A stretch of 64,000 bases of DNA from Streptomyces natalensis ATCC 27448 (GTDB lineage Bacteria; Actinomycetota; Actinomycetes; Streptomycetales; Streptomycetaceae). Location of the stretch: assembly GCF_000935125.1 (NCBI RefSeq), contig NZ_JRKI01000027.1, positions 1 to 64,000 of the forward strand, in the 5' to 3' direction. Position numbers and translations under genes: made by a program. The notes under the pieces were generated by a model that searched no databases, was not told the origin of the DNA, and saw only the letters and a list, made by a program, of their open reading frames with translations. Shown here piece after piece: positions 1-8,325 of this stretch. The number at the start of each line of letters is the position of its first letter. The stretch's first letter is position 1.

Positions 1-64
1 CAGCAGGCGCACTCAGGTCAGCCAGCACCAAAACAGACCGCGCCCACTGCCGCCGGCGGCATGC

Positions 65-1282
65 TCACACCACGATCCGCAGCCCCCGCGGGGGCCGAGG
101 CGCTGGTTGCGGCAGCCGAAGCGGGAAGCGGCCCGGTGTAATACTCCCCAGGAGGGCGGCATGACGGGCACCCGTACCGGAGGGAAGAGCACCGGGAAGC
201 CCATGGAACGTCAGAAACCCCAGGACGGTGAAGGCCAAGGCTTCCTTGGCCTCGGAGGGCAGCCCGAGATCGTCACTGGGACGCAGCGGCACATCAGGGA
301 GTTCCTCGGTGATCATCTCCATGAGCGTGCGATTGCGTGTCCCGCCGCCGGAGACGACGAGCTCGGTGACGCGGTGGGCGCGGCAGGCGTCGGCGACGGT
401 GACGGCGGTCAGGCGGGTCAGGGTGGCCAATACGTCATCGGTGTCGAGTCCCCGCGCCCTTACCAGCACATGCTGCAGGTAAGGGAGATGGAAGTGTTCC
501 TTGCCGGTGCTCTTGGGGGCGGGCCTGCGGTAGTACGGGTCGGACAGGAGCAGGCGGAGCAGGCCGGCGTCGGGCCGCCCGGCGCCAGCCCGGCGTCCGT
601 CCACGTCGTACTGTTCCGCACCGCCGGTGAAGTGCCGAACGGCGGTGTCCAAGAGGGCGTTGCCGGGGCCGATGTCGAAGGCCAGAGGTGCGGTGCCGGG
701 AGCGACGACGGTGATGTTGGCGATGCCCCCGAGGTTGAGAGCAGCCGGCGTACCGGGAAGCACACCCAACAGCAGAGTATCCGTCATACTGACCAGCGGG
801 GCACCCTGTCCGCCGGCGGCGACGTCTTTGCTGCGCAGATCGGAGATGACGGGGAGTCCGGTTCGCTGGGCGATCCAGGCGGGCTGGCCGAGTTGGAGTG
901 TGCCCTGGACAGTGCCGTTCTCGACCCAGTGGTAGAGGGTCTGACCGTGTGAGACCACAAGGTCGGCGGCATCGGCGCACAGCTCGCTCAGGGCGCGTTC
1001 GGCTGCGGTGGCGAAGGTCTGTCCGATGCCCGTGTCCAGGGCGCACATGGTCCGCGCGGTCGTGGTGGCCGGGGGCAGGGCGGCGGCGATGAGGTTGCGC
1101 AGATCGTCCGGGTAGGGGACGGAGAGATGTCCAAGCGGCCGCAGACGCAGGGTGTCGCCGTCGAGGGTGAGGTCTGCGGCGGCGGCCTCGACCGCGTCGT
1201 AGGAGGTGCCGGACATCAGGCCGATCACGCGCAGGAAGCCATCCGGCACATCCGCTGCGCGGCCGGGGTGGGATGGAGGCAT
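65..1282 (-). CDS. anmK: Anhydro-N-acetylmuramic acid kinase
   Basis: This 405-residue enzyme phosphorylates and hydrolyses 1,6-anhydro-MurNAc to MurNAc-6-phosphate during cytoplasmic recycling of cell-wall sugars. Visible family motifs, in order, are GLMSGTSYDAVEAA near residue 20, SHGQTLYHW near 110, the run DLRSKDVAAGGQGAPLV near 150, NLGGIANIT, DIGPGNALLD near 205, VSGGGTRNRTL near 310 and the late EAKEALAF. The length is close to the family norm of about 370-400, with a short arginine/proline-rich tail. The ATG is fixed by a textbook AAGGAGATAC ribosome site ending directly before it. No other recycling gene (murQ, nagZ) lies next to it in the window, so it looks monocistronic. The family call is firm; activity is inferred from motif conservation. 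Confidence 0.95.
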   Translation of the reverse strand: MPPSHPGRAADVPDGFLRVIGLMSGTSYDAVEAAAADLTLDGDTLRLRPLGHLSVPYPDDLRNLIAAALPPATTTARTMCALDTGIGQTFATAAERALSELCADAADLVVSHGQTLYHWVENGTVQGTLQLGQPAWIAQRTGLPVISDLRSKDVAAGGQGAPLVSMTDTLLLGVLPGTPAALNLGGIANITVVAPGTAPLAFDIGPGNALLDTAVRHFTGGAEQYDVDGRRAGAGRPDAGLLRLLLSDPYYRRPAPKSTGKEHFHLPYLQHVLVRARGLDTDDVLATLTRLTAVTVADACRAHRVTELVVSGGGTRNRTLMEMITEELPDVPLRPSDDLGLPSEAKEALAFTVLGFLTFHGLPGALPSGTGARHAALLGSITPGRFPLRLPQPAPRPPRGLRIVV

Positions 1283-1794
1283 GTATCTCCTTCCTGAGAC
1301 TGACTGCCGACACTGGAGCAGGCCAGCAAACTCTAATGTTTTCTTCGTGCTCCCCGGAGGACTGACGTGCCGGCCTACGAGGCAACGCCCCGCTTCAGCG
1401 CTTCATCGCCTCACCCCCGAACAGCACCGCTCCTTCCGCTGCGTCGTCATACGCACCTCGCACTCTGCGAACACGCTCCGGTTTTGCGGCAGGCAGGTGG
1501 ATCACCGCGTTTCCTTCCGCCCTTCCGCCCTTCCGCCCTACCGGCCCGGCGGCCAGGGCCTGTCCGCAGAGCCCGGTGACCGTCCGTCCTGATGGCGGGC
1601 GTGAGAGGCGCACCATCAGGACGAGGTGGCGCGCCTCGGGCGGGGCCTGGCCGTGGGGGACGGAGGGGAGCGTCCCGCCCGAGGCGGCCACGAGCCGCTG
1701 CGGACGCCAGGACCGCGACCGGCCGCCAGCCCTCGCGCCACGCCTCCGTGCTCCGATAACGTCACTCACGCAGCCATGCCCAACTACCCGGAGT
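1283..1794. other. Intergenic region, no supported gene
   Basis: About 510 bases between two divergent genes. It holds short reading frames on both strands without recognisable motifs, and three tandem copies of an 8-base unit TTCCGCCC near 1516-1540. The anmK promoter must lie at the left end. I see no RNA gene or hairpin I would defend. Confidence 0.4.
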
Positions 1795-3060
1795 ATGCAT
1801 GGACATGAAACACCGCTCTCCGATCGGGGACGACGGACAACAGCCTGGCCGACCCATCCCGCCGCCCGAGCCGCAGCCGAAGCCCGACCAGAAGTGACCC
1901 TGGCGAGCAGCGCCCCGGAATCCGCCGGGACAGAACGGCTCCTGGCCGAGCTCACCACGCAGCTCGGCCGCCCCGTACCCGCAGAATGGGCCGCAGCCCT
2001 TCGCCATGTACCGCGGCACCGCTTCCTGCCCGACCGGATCTGGCTACGTGACGGCCACGGCGGATACGCCCCCTGCGACCGCAGCACCGACCCGGCCCAG
2101 TGGTGGGAAGCCGCGTACAGCGACGCCCCGCTCGTCACCCAACTCCACGTGGAGGACGACGGCTACCAGCAACCCACGTCGTCGGCTTCCGCGCCGAGCA
2201 CCGTCGTCCGCATGCTCGAAGCAGCGCAGATCTCCGACGGCCACCACGTCCTCGAGATCGGCACCGGCACCGGCTACCACGCCGCGCTCCTCGCCCACCG
2301 CCTCGGCGATACCCGCGTCACGTCCATCGAGGTCGACGAGAGCATCGCGAACCGGGCACGCGCCAACCTCAGGGCCGGCGGACAGCAGCCGACCGTCATC
2401 ACCGGCGACGGCGCCCACGGCCACCCGGCCGGCGCACCCTACGACCGCGCCATCGCCACCTGCTCCGTCCGAGCCATCCCGCCGGCCTGGATCCAGCAGA
2501 CCCGGCCGGGGGCGCGCATCGTCACGCCCTGGAGCACCGCCTGGATCACCTACGGCACCCTCACTCTCGCCCGAGCCCGAGACGACACCGTGAGCGGCCG
2601 ATTCGCCCCCTACGGCGCCTACATGGTCATGCACGGCCAACGCCCCGACGTCGAACTCGAACGTGATCTCCTGCACGACGGGCAGGTCCCCGACCGCTCG
2701 ACCACACTCCTGTCGCCTTGGGACGTTGCCGGCCACAACCTCGACGCCCAGTTCGCCATCGGTATCCGCGTGCCCGACATCTGGCACTCCTGGGACGCCG
2801 ACACAGCCGAGGCCCACACCCGGCTCTGGCTCGCCGATGACCGCGCCACGTCATGGGCCGCCGTCGACTATGACGGCAAGCAGACGGAACGGTTCCGGGT
2901 GTCCCAGCACGGGCCGCGAAATCTCTGGGACGAAGTCGAAACAGCCCACGCACAGTGGGACCAGGCCGGTCGACCCGCCATCGAGCGACACGGACTCACC
3001 GCCACCGTGCACGGGCACCAGCTCTGGACGGACCGGCCCGAGAACGCCATCACCACCTGA
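1795..3060 (+). CDS. PCMT-like SAM-dependent methyltransferase
   Basis: About 421 residues. The centre carries a class I methyltransferase fold related to protein-L-isoaspartate O-methyltransferase: an N-terminal helper segment AALRHVPRHRFLPDR, then the SAM motif VLEIGTGTGYHAALLA, an acidic strand end IEVDESIA, and the post-motif GDGAHGHPAGAPYDRAIATCSV. The C-terminal 170 residues are an extra domain rich in Trp and charged residues that I do not recognise. The frame stays open upstream to 1576, but residues encoded there are low-complexity, so I start at the ATG at 1795; a GTG near 1890 is also possible. Proteins of this shape occur alone in Streptomyces and as RiPP-type methyltransferases (FxLD or ATP-grasp systems). 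No precursor peptide or ATP-grasp ligase is present here, so the substrate is unknown. Confidence 0.75.
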   Translation: MHGHETPLSDRGRRTTAWPTHPAARAAAEARPEVTLASSAPESAGTERLLAELTTQLGRPVPAEWAAALRHVPRHRFLPDRIWLRDGHGGYAPCDRSTDPAQWWEAAYSDAPLVTQLHVEDDGYQQPTSSASAPSTVVRMLEAAQISDGHHVLEIGTGTGYHAALLAHRLGDTRVTSIEVDESIANRARANLRAGGQQPTVITGDGAHGHPAGAPYDRAIATCSVRAIPPAWIQQTRPGARIVTPWSTAWITYGTLTLARARDDTVSGRFAPYGAYMVMHGQRPDVELERDLLHDGQVPDRSTTLLSPWDVAGHNLDAQFAIGIRVPDIWHSWDADTAEAHTRLWLADDRATSWAAVDYDGKQTERFRVSQHGPRNLWDEVETAHAQWDQAGRPAIERHGLTATVHGHQLWTDRPENAITT

Positions 3061-3375
3061 ACACCGCTATCTCCAGTATCTCCAGATCCCGACACCCACA
3101 TTACCTACGGTTATTAACTCGTCGCACTGGGTAGTGAGGTGCCGATCGTTCCGCCGCCGCGCCATCGGCACTGAACAGCAGTGGCATGAGCCCATCATGA
3201 GCCCATGGAGGAGAGGCTGACGGCCCGCCACGTCCACCCCGGCAACGTCCGCGGAGCCCGCCACGCAGGACTCCAGCCCGGGCGGCTTGCCCAGGACCGC
3301 GACGGAACGCACGAAGACCACCCACCAGCGACATCGCCGTCGAAAAGCGCCGGCCGACCGATAGGGGAAACACCG
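3061..3375. other. Intergenic region upstream of the sheath gene
   Basis: Some 315 bases with an AT-richer stretch around 3100-3120 that could carry a promoter. The reading frame of the next gene is open through this region (from 3205), but the residues it would add are low-complexity and the ATG at 3376, after a GGGGAAA, gives the natural family start. No gene is supported. Confidence 0.4.
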
Positions 3376-4731
3376 ATGGACACGAGCCCTCCGGGCATCT
3401 ACCTCAAGGAGATGCCCAGCGGCGTGCGCATGATCACGGGGGCGGGAACGTCGACCCCTGCCTTCCTCGGGTACACCGACGTTCCGGACAGCGCCACCAG
3501 CGCCACCAGCGCCACCGACGAACAGGCGACCCCGCCATTCGACGCGAGCGAGCGTGTCACTCCTCAGCTGGTCCGCAGCTGGCGGGAGTTCGCCGACCGC
3601 TACAGCATCATCGGGCTGAGCGAAGAACTGGACGCCTTGCTGAAGAAGCAGAAGGGCGACCAGGACGTGACCGCCGCGGAGCTCAAGCGGATCCAGGTAC
3701 TCCAGCGGTGCTTGGTGCCGGCCGAGGCGGTGTACGGGTTCTTCGCCAACGGCGGCACATCCTGTTACATCGTCGGGTTCCTCGCCGCGGACCAGCCCGT
3801 GACCGAGACGGCGCTCGCCGGCGACGCCGAGAAGCGCACAGGGCTCGCCGGGCTGGAGTCGGTCCGTGAGGTGACCATGGTCGCCGTGCCCAGCCTCTGG
3901 GACATGTCCGTGGCCGCCACCGAGAACTCAACTCCGCCTCAGTCAGACCTGCCGACCGGCAAAGCGCTCATCGACAAGGTGCTCGCCCACTGCACCGAGC
4001 AGCGCAACAGGCTCGCCATCGCCGACGTGCCGCCCGACCAGTCCGTCGACTCACTCAAGAAGTTCGTCGACACGCTCGCCGCACCCGACACGGACGAAGC
4101 GGCGTTCACGACGCTCTACTACCCGTGGGTGAAGGTCCCAGGGGTGGACGGGGTGGCGCGGACGGTGCCGCCGTCGGGCCACCTGGCAGGGGTGTGGGCC
4201 CGCACGGATTCCGAGCGCGGCGTGTTCAAAGCGCCGGCCAACCAGAACCTGCGCGGCGTCCTCGAACTCACCACCCAGCTCAGCGACGACCAGAACGGCG
4301 ACCTCAACGGCAAGGGCGTCAACTGCCTGCGTGCCTTCCCCGGCCGAGGTCTGCTGGTCTGGGGCGCGCGAACTCGGTCCGGCAGCTCTGACTGGCGGTA
4401 TCTCAACGTCCGGCGTCTCGTCTCGTACCTCTCCGACTCCATCCACCAGTCCACCACCTGGGCGGTCTTCGAGCCGAACGACGAGAAGCTGTGGGCAACG
4501 CTGCGGCACTCGGTCACCAGCTTCCTGACCGACCAGTGGCGGCAGGGGGCATTGGTGGGGAGGAACCCCGAGGAGGCGTTTTACGTGATCTGCGACGCCA
4601 CGAACAATACCCAGTCGACGATCGACGATGGTCGGGTGGTCTGCGACATCGGCGTCGCGCCCGTGCGGCCTGCTGAATTCGTGCACTTCACCATCACCCA
4701 GCTCGCCGGCCAGACCACCGGGAACGCCTGA
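3376..4731 (+). CDS. Contractile tail-sheath-like protein, solitary
   Basis: The 451-residue product begins with the sheath-type opening SPPGIYLKEMPSGVRMITGAGTST, which in phage and extracellular contractile injection systems is the N-terminal arm that links sheath subunits. Further sheath features are TPAFLGYTD, a middle region with GGTSCYIV and VPSLWDM, TTLYYPWVKV, the Ser/Gly turn PPSGHLAGVWARTDSERGVFKAPAN, and the C-terminal block GLLVWGARTRS, YLNVRRLVSYLSDSI and FEPNDEKLWATLRHSV ending in FVHFTITQ. Full-length family members from injection systems are usually about 350-520 residues, so it is complete. Tube, baseplate, spike, AAA ATPase and terminator-cap genes are all absent nearby. A run of ATSATSAT after residue 38 comes from 9-base repeats. 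The function as a contractile sheath is inferred from family; as an orphan it may assemble alone or with components encoded elsewhere. Confidence 0.85.
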   Translation: MDTSPPGIYLKEMPSGVRMITGAGTSTPAFLGYTDVPDSATSATSATDEQATPPFDASERVTPQLVRSWREFADRYSIIGLSEELDALLKKQKGDQDVTAAELKRIQVLQRCLVPAEAVYGFFANGGTSCYIVGFLAADQPVTETALAGDAEKRTGLAGLESVREVTMVAVPSLWDMSVAATENSTPPQSDLPTGKALIDKVLAHCTEQRNRLAIADVPPDQSVDSLKKFVDTLAAPDTDEAAFTTLYYPWVKVPGVDGVARTVPPSGHLAGVWARTDSERGVFKAPANQNLRGVLELTTQLSDDQNGDLNGKGVNCLRAFPGRGLLVWGARTRSGSSDWRYLNVRRLVSYLSDSIHQSTTWAVFEPNDEKLWATLRHSVTSFLTDQWRQGALVGRNPEEAFYVICDATNNTQSTIDDGRVVCDIGVAPVRPAEFVHFTITQLAGQTTGNA

Positions 4732-4763
4732 GGTCACCAGTTGGCCTCCATCGCGGTGGAGTC

Positions 4764-4799
4764 GGTCCCTTTCTGGTTCGGCAGAACTAGGAAGGGACC
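4764..4799 (+). terminator. Strong hairpin after the sheath gene
   Basis: A 16-base stem (4764-4779 pairing with 4784-4799, two G-U pairs) with the tetraloop GGCA starts 33 bases after the sheath stop codon. There is no T-tract, which is common for Streptomyces terminators. It separates the sheath gene from everything downstream, so that gene is probably monocistronic. Confidence 0.6.
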
Positions 4800-5372
4800 C
4801 ATGGGGTTTTGAGATGACACCCCGTCGAGCAAGACAAGGCACGAGGGTATGAGTCAGCTGCCGACGGACCTGGACCCCGAGGTCCCCTGCCCGGGGTCCC
4901 TCGGCCTACACCTGAACGGCCGGAGCCGCTCCGCGCCTCTTCGCTGACTGCGTATCAGCCACATGACCCATCGGACAGCCGCAAGGACAAGGGCGTCGGT
5001 CGACGAGCTCACGGACTTCCGCGTCCGGGCTCTGGCTCCGCTCGCCGCACAACACGAGGAGATCATCCGGCTCCGCGGCACCACCGGTGCCTCGAACCGG
5101 GTCGCGCGTCTTCCCGGTCCGCGCATGACCGTCATCGGGTCGGGCAGCTGTCTCATCACGGCGCCGTCGAAATGCAACACGGCCGTTGGGAAGCGTCGCC
5201 AACGCGGCTCCCACGGACCGCGCGGTCAATCACCACACGGATCAGCCGCACACGGCCTCTGCGGACACAAGACATTGCCTCGTGCTGGTGATACGGGATC
5301 GACGGGATCGACGACCCGATCATCAAGCGCAATCCCGTCGTCATCCGCACCGGCGTGCACGTTTCCCAGGAA
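4800..5372. other. Intergenic region, no supported gene
   Basis: Short frames on both strands cover this stretch, for example a + strand frame from 4963 containing DFRVRALAPLAAQHEEI. None has a convincing start, family resemblance or conserved end, and the + frame runs into the next gene. It may be the residue of a decayed gene. The right end holds the promoter region of the sulfur operon. Confidence 0.3.
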
Positions 5373-5386
5373 TACCCCCCGGGGTA
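5373..5386. promoter_or_regulatory. CsoR/CstR-type operator, copy 1
   Basis: TACCCCCCGGGGTA is a 14-base near-palindrome (TACCCC, two bases, GGGGTA). It matches the TACCC...GGGTA pattern of operators bound by CsoR/CstR-family repressors and recurs at 5409 and, in variant form, at 8259. It lies 65 bases before the start of the MBL-rhodanese gene. Confidence 0.7.
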
Positions 5387-5408
5387 CCCCTGTTAGAGTG
5401 AGGACAGA

Positions 5409-5422
5409 TACCCCCCGGGGTA
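5409..5422. promoter_or_regulatory. CsoR/CstR-type operator, copy 2
   Basis: An exact second copy of TACCCCCCGGGGTA, 36 bases after the first and ending 28 bases before the GTG start at 5451. A plausible -10 (TAGAGT, 5394-5399) lies between the copies, so occupancy of both sites would block the promoter. Confidence 0.7.
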
Positions 5423-5450
5423 CATCGTTTCTTGTGAAGGAGCCGCAGCA

Positions 5451-6818
5451 GTGTTCTTCGTCGACACTCTGGAGTCCGAGGGCCTGGGCAATCGCAGCTA
5501 TCTGGTCGGCGGCGCCCGTAGCGCGGTCGTCGTCGACCCGCCGCGCGACATCGACCAGGTGATCGCCACCGCGGCGCGGCGCGGGGTGCGCATCGGCTAC
5601 GTGGCCGAGACCCACCTGCACAACGACTACGTCTCCGGCGGTCTGGAGCTGGCCCGTCTCACCGGCGCCGCCTACCTGGTGCCGGCCGCGGCCCACGTGT
5701 CCTTCGCCCGCACCGCCGTCGCCGACGGCGACACCGTCGGCGTGGAAGAGGGCCTGGTGCTGCGGGCGATAGCCACCCCGGGCCACACGCCGCACCACAC
5801 CTCCTACGTCCTGGAAGCGGGCGGGCGCGGGGTGGCGGCGTTCACCGGCGGGTCGCTGCTGATCGGCTCGGTGGGCCGCCCGGACCTGGTGGAGCCACGG
5901 CTGACCGAGCAGCTGGCCCGCGCCCAGCACGCCTCCGCCCACCGCCTGGTGGCCGAGCTGGACGACGCCGTACCGGTGCTGCCCACGCACGGGTTCGGCA
6001 GCTTCTGCTCCTCCTCCCAGGCCGAGGGGGACGCGACCACGATCGGCCGGGAACGCGCCACCAACGACGCGCTCACCCTGGACGTGGACACCTTCGTCGC
6101 GCGGATGCTGGCCCACCTGGAGGACGTGCCCGCCTACTACGCGCACATGGGCCCGGTCAACGCCGCCGGCCCCGCGCCCATCGACCTGACCCCGCCGGAG
6201 CCGGCCGACGCCGAGCAGGTCGCCCAGCGGCTGGCGGCGGGCGAGTGGGTGGTGGACCTGCGCAACCGGGTCGCCTTCGCCGAAGGGCACGTGGCCGGGT
6301 CGTTCAACTTCGAGGGCGAGGGCAAGCTCGCCACCTATCTGGCCTGGCTGATCCCCTGGGGCAGGCCCGTCACCCTGCTCGCCGACACCCCTCAGCAGAT
6401 CACCGAGGCGCAGCGCGAGCTGGCTCGGGTCGGCATCGACCGCCCGGCCGCCGCCGCCACCGGCGACCCGGTCGCCTGGGTCCGCGAGGGCGAGCAGCTC
6501 GCTTCCTTCCCCCGCGCCCGCTTCGCCGACCTCGCCGAGGCGCGCGAGCGCGGCGAGAAGGGGGTGGTGGTGCTGGACGTGCGCCGGGACTCCGAGCGTG
6601 CGAACGGCTTTGTCACGGGCTCGGTGCACATCCCGATCCACGAGTTGCACGGCCGGATCGGCGAGGTGCCGGGCGGCACCGTGTGGGTGCACTGCGCGGG
6701 CGGGATGCGCGCGGCGATCGCCGCCTCCCTGCTGGACGCCACCGGACGGGACGTGGTCGCCGTCGACGACGGCTTCGACGCCGCCACGGCTGCGGGCCTG
6801 GTCCTCACCCGCGCCTGA
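5451..6818 (+). CDS. MBL-fold hydrolase fused to two rhodanese domains
   Basis: A 455-residue cytosolic protein of the persulfide dioxygenase/CstB type. Residues 1-240 are a metallo-beta-lactamase fold with H55, H57 and D59 in the motif THLHND and H112 in PGHTPHH. The Asp normally found in the TGD motif is Gly134 here (FTGGSLL). Residues 255-345 form a rhodanese domain without an active-site Cys (LLADTPQQ). Residues 355-455 form a second rhodanese with C415 in HCAGGMRA. The GTG start is set by GAAGGAG, 8 bases upstream. It leads an operon with a rhodanese and a TauE exporter under two CstR-type operators, so the likely job is oxidation or transfer of sulfane sulfur. Because of the D-to-G change, dioxygenase activity is uncertain; a sulfur-transfer role is the alternative. 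Confidence 0.85.
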   Translation: MFFVDTLESEGLGNRSYLVGGARSAVVVDPPRDIDQVIATAARRGVRIGYVAETHLHNDYVSGGLELARLTGAAYLVPAAAHVSFARTAVADGDTVGVEEGLVLRAIATPGHTPHHTSYVLEAGGRGVAAFTGGSLLIGSVGRPDLVEPRLTEQLARAQHASAHRLVAELDDAVPVLPTHGFGSFCSSSQAEGDATTIGRERATNDALTLDVDTFVARMLAHLEDVPAYYAHMGPVNAAGPAPIDLTPPEPADAEQVAQRLAAGEWVVDLRNRVAFAEGHVAGSFNFEGEGKLATYLAWLIPWGRPVTLLADTPQQITEAQRELARVGIDRPAAAATGDPVAWVREGEQLASFPRARFADLAEARERGEKGVVVLDVRRDSERANGFVTGSVHIPIHELHGRIGEVPGGTVWVHCAGGMRAAIAASLLDATGRDVVAVDDGFDAATAAGLVLTRA

Positions 6819-6848
6819 TCCATCCGCTCATCCAAGCAAGGGCACCTC

Positions 6849-7208
6849 ATGTTCCTTTTCCGACGCGGCGCGGGCCGTCCCACCCCCGAGCAGGCCCGCA
6901 CCCGCACCAGTGACGTCACCGCGGTGCCGTGCGATGTCCGCGAGGTTCCGCGGTGGCGGGCCGGGCGCGCGCCCGGCGCCGTCTCTGTGCCGCTGATCCG
7001 GCTGCTGGACGGCGCGGCCCTGCCGACCGATGCGCAGGGACGGCCGGTGGTGGCGATCTGCCGCTTCGGGCACCGCTCGCAGCGGGCCGGCCGGCTTCTG
7101 GCCTCCCGCGGTAGCGACGACGTCGACGTCACCGGCGGCATGAGTGCCTGGGCGCAGGCCGGGCTGCCGGTCGTCGACGAGCGCGGGCAGAGCGGCTGGA
7201 TAGCGTGA
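6849..7208 (+). CDS. Single-domain rhodanese sulfurtransferase
   Basis: A 119-residue protein consisting of one rhodanese domain. The catalytic cysteine is C71 in the loop AICRFGHRSQ, preceded by CDVRE and the GAVSVPL strand, and followed by the closing motif VTGGMSAWAQAGLPV. Proteins of this kind carry a persulfide on the active Cys and pass it to an acceptor such as the MBL-rhodanese protein encoded 30 bases upstream. The ATG follows GCAAGGGCACCTC, a weak but suitably placed ribosome site. Its stop codon overlaps the start of the TauE gene by four bases, which points to translational coupling within one sulfur operon. Confidence 0.88.
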   Translation: MFLFRRGAGRPTPEQARTRTSDVTAVPCDVREVPRWRAGRAPGAVSVPLIRLLDGAALPTDAQGRPVVAICRFGHRSQRAGRLLASRGSDDVDVTGGMSAWAQAGLPVVDERGQSGWIA

Positions 7209-7954
7209 GCGCCCTGATTCTGGCCCTGATCGCGGGGGCCGTGGTCGGCCTGGCGCTCGGCGCGCTCGGCGGCGGTGGCAGCGTTCTGGCCGTCCCGGCG
7301 CTGATCTACCTGCTCGGTTTCACCCCCGCCGCGGCCACCACCGCCAGCCTGATCATCGTCACCGCGACCTCCCTGGCCGCTCTGTACGCACACGCCCGCG
7401 CCGGGCACGTGCGGTGGAAGGCCGGAGCGGCGTTCGCCGCCGCCGGACTCCTGCCGGCTGCCCTCGCCGGGGCCGCCGCCGCCCGCCTGCCCCAGGCCGT
7501 CCTCACCGTCGCCTTCGCCGCCATCGCCGCCCTCGCCGCGGTCAGGATGCTGCGGCCGGCCGACCCGGCCGGTGCCAGAAGCAGCACGGTACGGCCGGGC
7601 AAGGCGGCCGGGGCCGGCGCGGGACTGGGTGCACTGACCGGACTGCTGGGCGTGGGCGGCGGCTTCCTCGCCGTGCCGGCCCTGGTGACCGTGCTGGCCT
7701 TCGAGATGCAGGCCGCCGTCGGCACCAGCCTGCTGGTCATCACGGCCAACTCGCTGGCCTCGCTCGCCACCCGCTCCGGTGCAGCTGCCTCCCTTAACTG
7801 GGCGGTGATCGGGCCCTTCGTCGCCACCGCGGTCCTGGGAGCCTGGGACGGCAAACGCCTGGCCTCGAAGGTCTCCGGATCCCGCCTGCAGCGCATCTTT
7901 GCGATGGTCCTGCTGGCCGTGGCCACCTTCATGCTCATCGACGCCCTGACGTGA
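7205..7954 (+). CDS. Sulfite exporter TauE/SafE family membrane protein
   Basis: A 249-residue integral membrane protein with about eight hydrophobic segments and the two pseudo-repeated family signatures: GALGGGGSVLAVPALIYLLG near residue 20 and LLGVGGGFLAVPALV near residue 150. Members export sulfite, sulfoacetate or other small organosulfur anions. The GTG start overlaps the stop of the upstream rhodanese gene (GTGA), so it is the last gene of a three-gene sulfur operon. Its role in removing the sulfite made by persulfide oxidation is inferred from context. It converges on the CstR-like gene with only eight bases between the two stop codons and no visible hairpin. Confidence 0.9.
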   Translation: MSALILALIAGAVVGLALGALGGGGSVLAVPALIYLLGFTPAAATTASLIIVTATSLAALYAHARAGHVRWKAGAAFAAAGLLPAALAGAAAARLPQAVLTVAFAAIAALAAVRMLRPADPAGARSSTVRPGKAAGAGAGLGALTGLLGVGGGFLAVPALVTVLAFEMQAAVGTSLLVITANSLASLATRSGAAASLNWAVIGPFVATAVLGAWDGKRLASKVSGSRLQRIFAMVLLAVATFMLIDALT

Positions 7955-7962
7955 TGCGCAGC

Positions 7963-8241
7963 TCAGGCCAGCGACAAAAACAGCTTCTCCAGGCGGGCAC
8001 GCATCTGCTCCCGGTCACCAGGCGCCTGCCCGCCCTCGGCCACGCAGTGCTGCAACCCCGTCGCGATGATCGCGAACCCGGCCCGGTCCAGTGCCCGGGA
8101 GACCGCCGCGAGCTGTGTGATCACATCCTCGCAGTCCCGGCCCTCCTCGATCATCCTGATGATCCCCGCGATCTGCCCCTGCGCCCGTCGCAGCCGGTTG
8201 AGCACGCTCTTGAGCTCATCCGCCGCCATCTCCAGTTCCAC
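7963..8241 (-). CDS. CsoR/CstR-family repressor, persulfide-sensor type
   Basis: A 92-residue all-helical regulator with the family opening LNRLRRAQGQIAGIIRMIEEG. Two conserved cysteines, C37 (RDCEDV) and C66 (QHCVAE), have the 29-residue spacing seen in both copper-sensing CsoR and persulfide-sensing CstR. CsoR also has a His four residues before the second Cys; here that position is Gly62 (the His sits directly beside the Cys), which fits CstR-like sulfide or persulfide sensing. It faces the rhodanese-DUF2892 gene across an operator at 8259-8272, and the same operator occurs twice before the MBL-rhodanese operon, so it is the obvious local repressor. The sensing chemistry is inferred from the ligand pattern and the neighbours. 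Confidence 0.9.
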   Translation of the reverse strand: MELEMAADELKSVLNRLRRAQGQIAGIIRMIEEGRDCEDVITQLAAVSRALDRAGFAIIATGLQHCVAEGGQAPGDREQMRARLEKLFLSLA

Positions 8242-8258
8242 ACTTCCTCCTCCACAGA

Positions 8259-8272
8259 TACCCCACAGGGTA
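8259..8272. promoter_or_regulatory. CsoR/CstR-type operator, copy 3
   Basis: TACCCCACAGGGTA lies between the divergent CstR-like repressor (start 8241) and the rhodanese gene (start 8326). It shares TACCCC at the left and GGGTA at the right with the two copies at 5373 and 5409, so one repressor could control its own gene and both sulfur transcripts. Confidence 0.7.
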
Positions 8273-8325
8273 TTCTAGTTCGTTCGGGATGCCGGACGGA
8301 GAAACGAAAGGAAACCCCCACACAC

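Noticed and set aside
1795..4800. A contractile injection system around the sheath gene
   Set aside because: I looked for tube, baseplate, spike, LysM and AAA ATPase motifs on both strands; none is present. The upstream methyltransferase shows no CIS link.
4854..5229. Possible small genes between the sheath terminator and the sulfur operon
   Set aside because: Overlapping frames on both strands lack ribosome sites, family motifs and clear ends.
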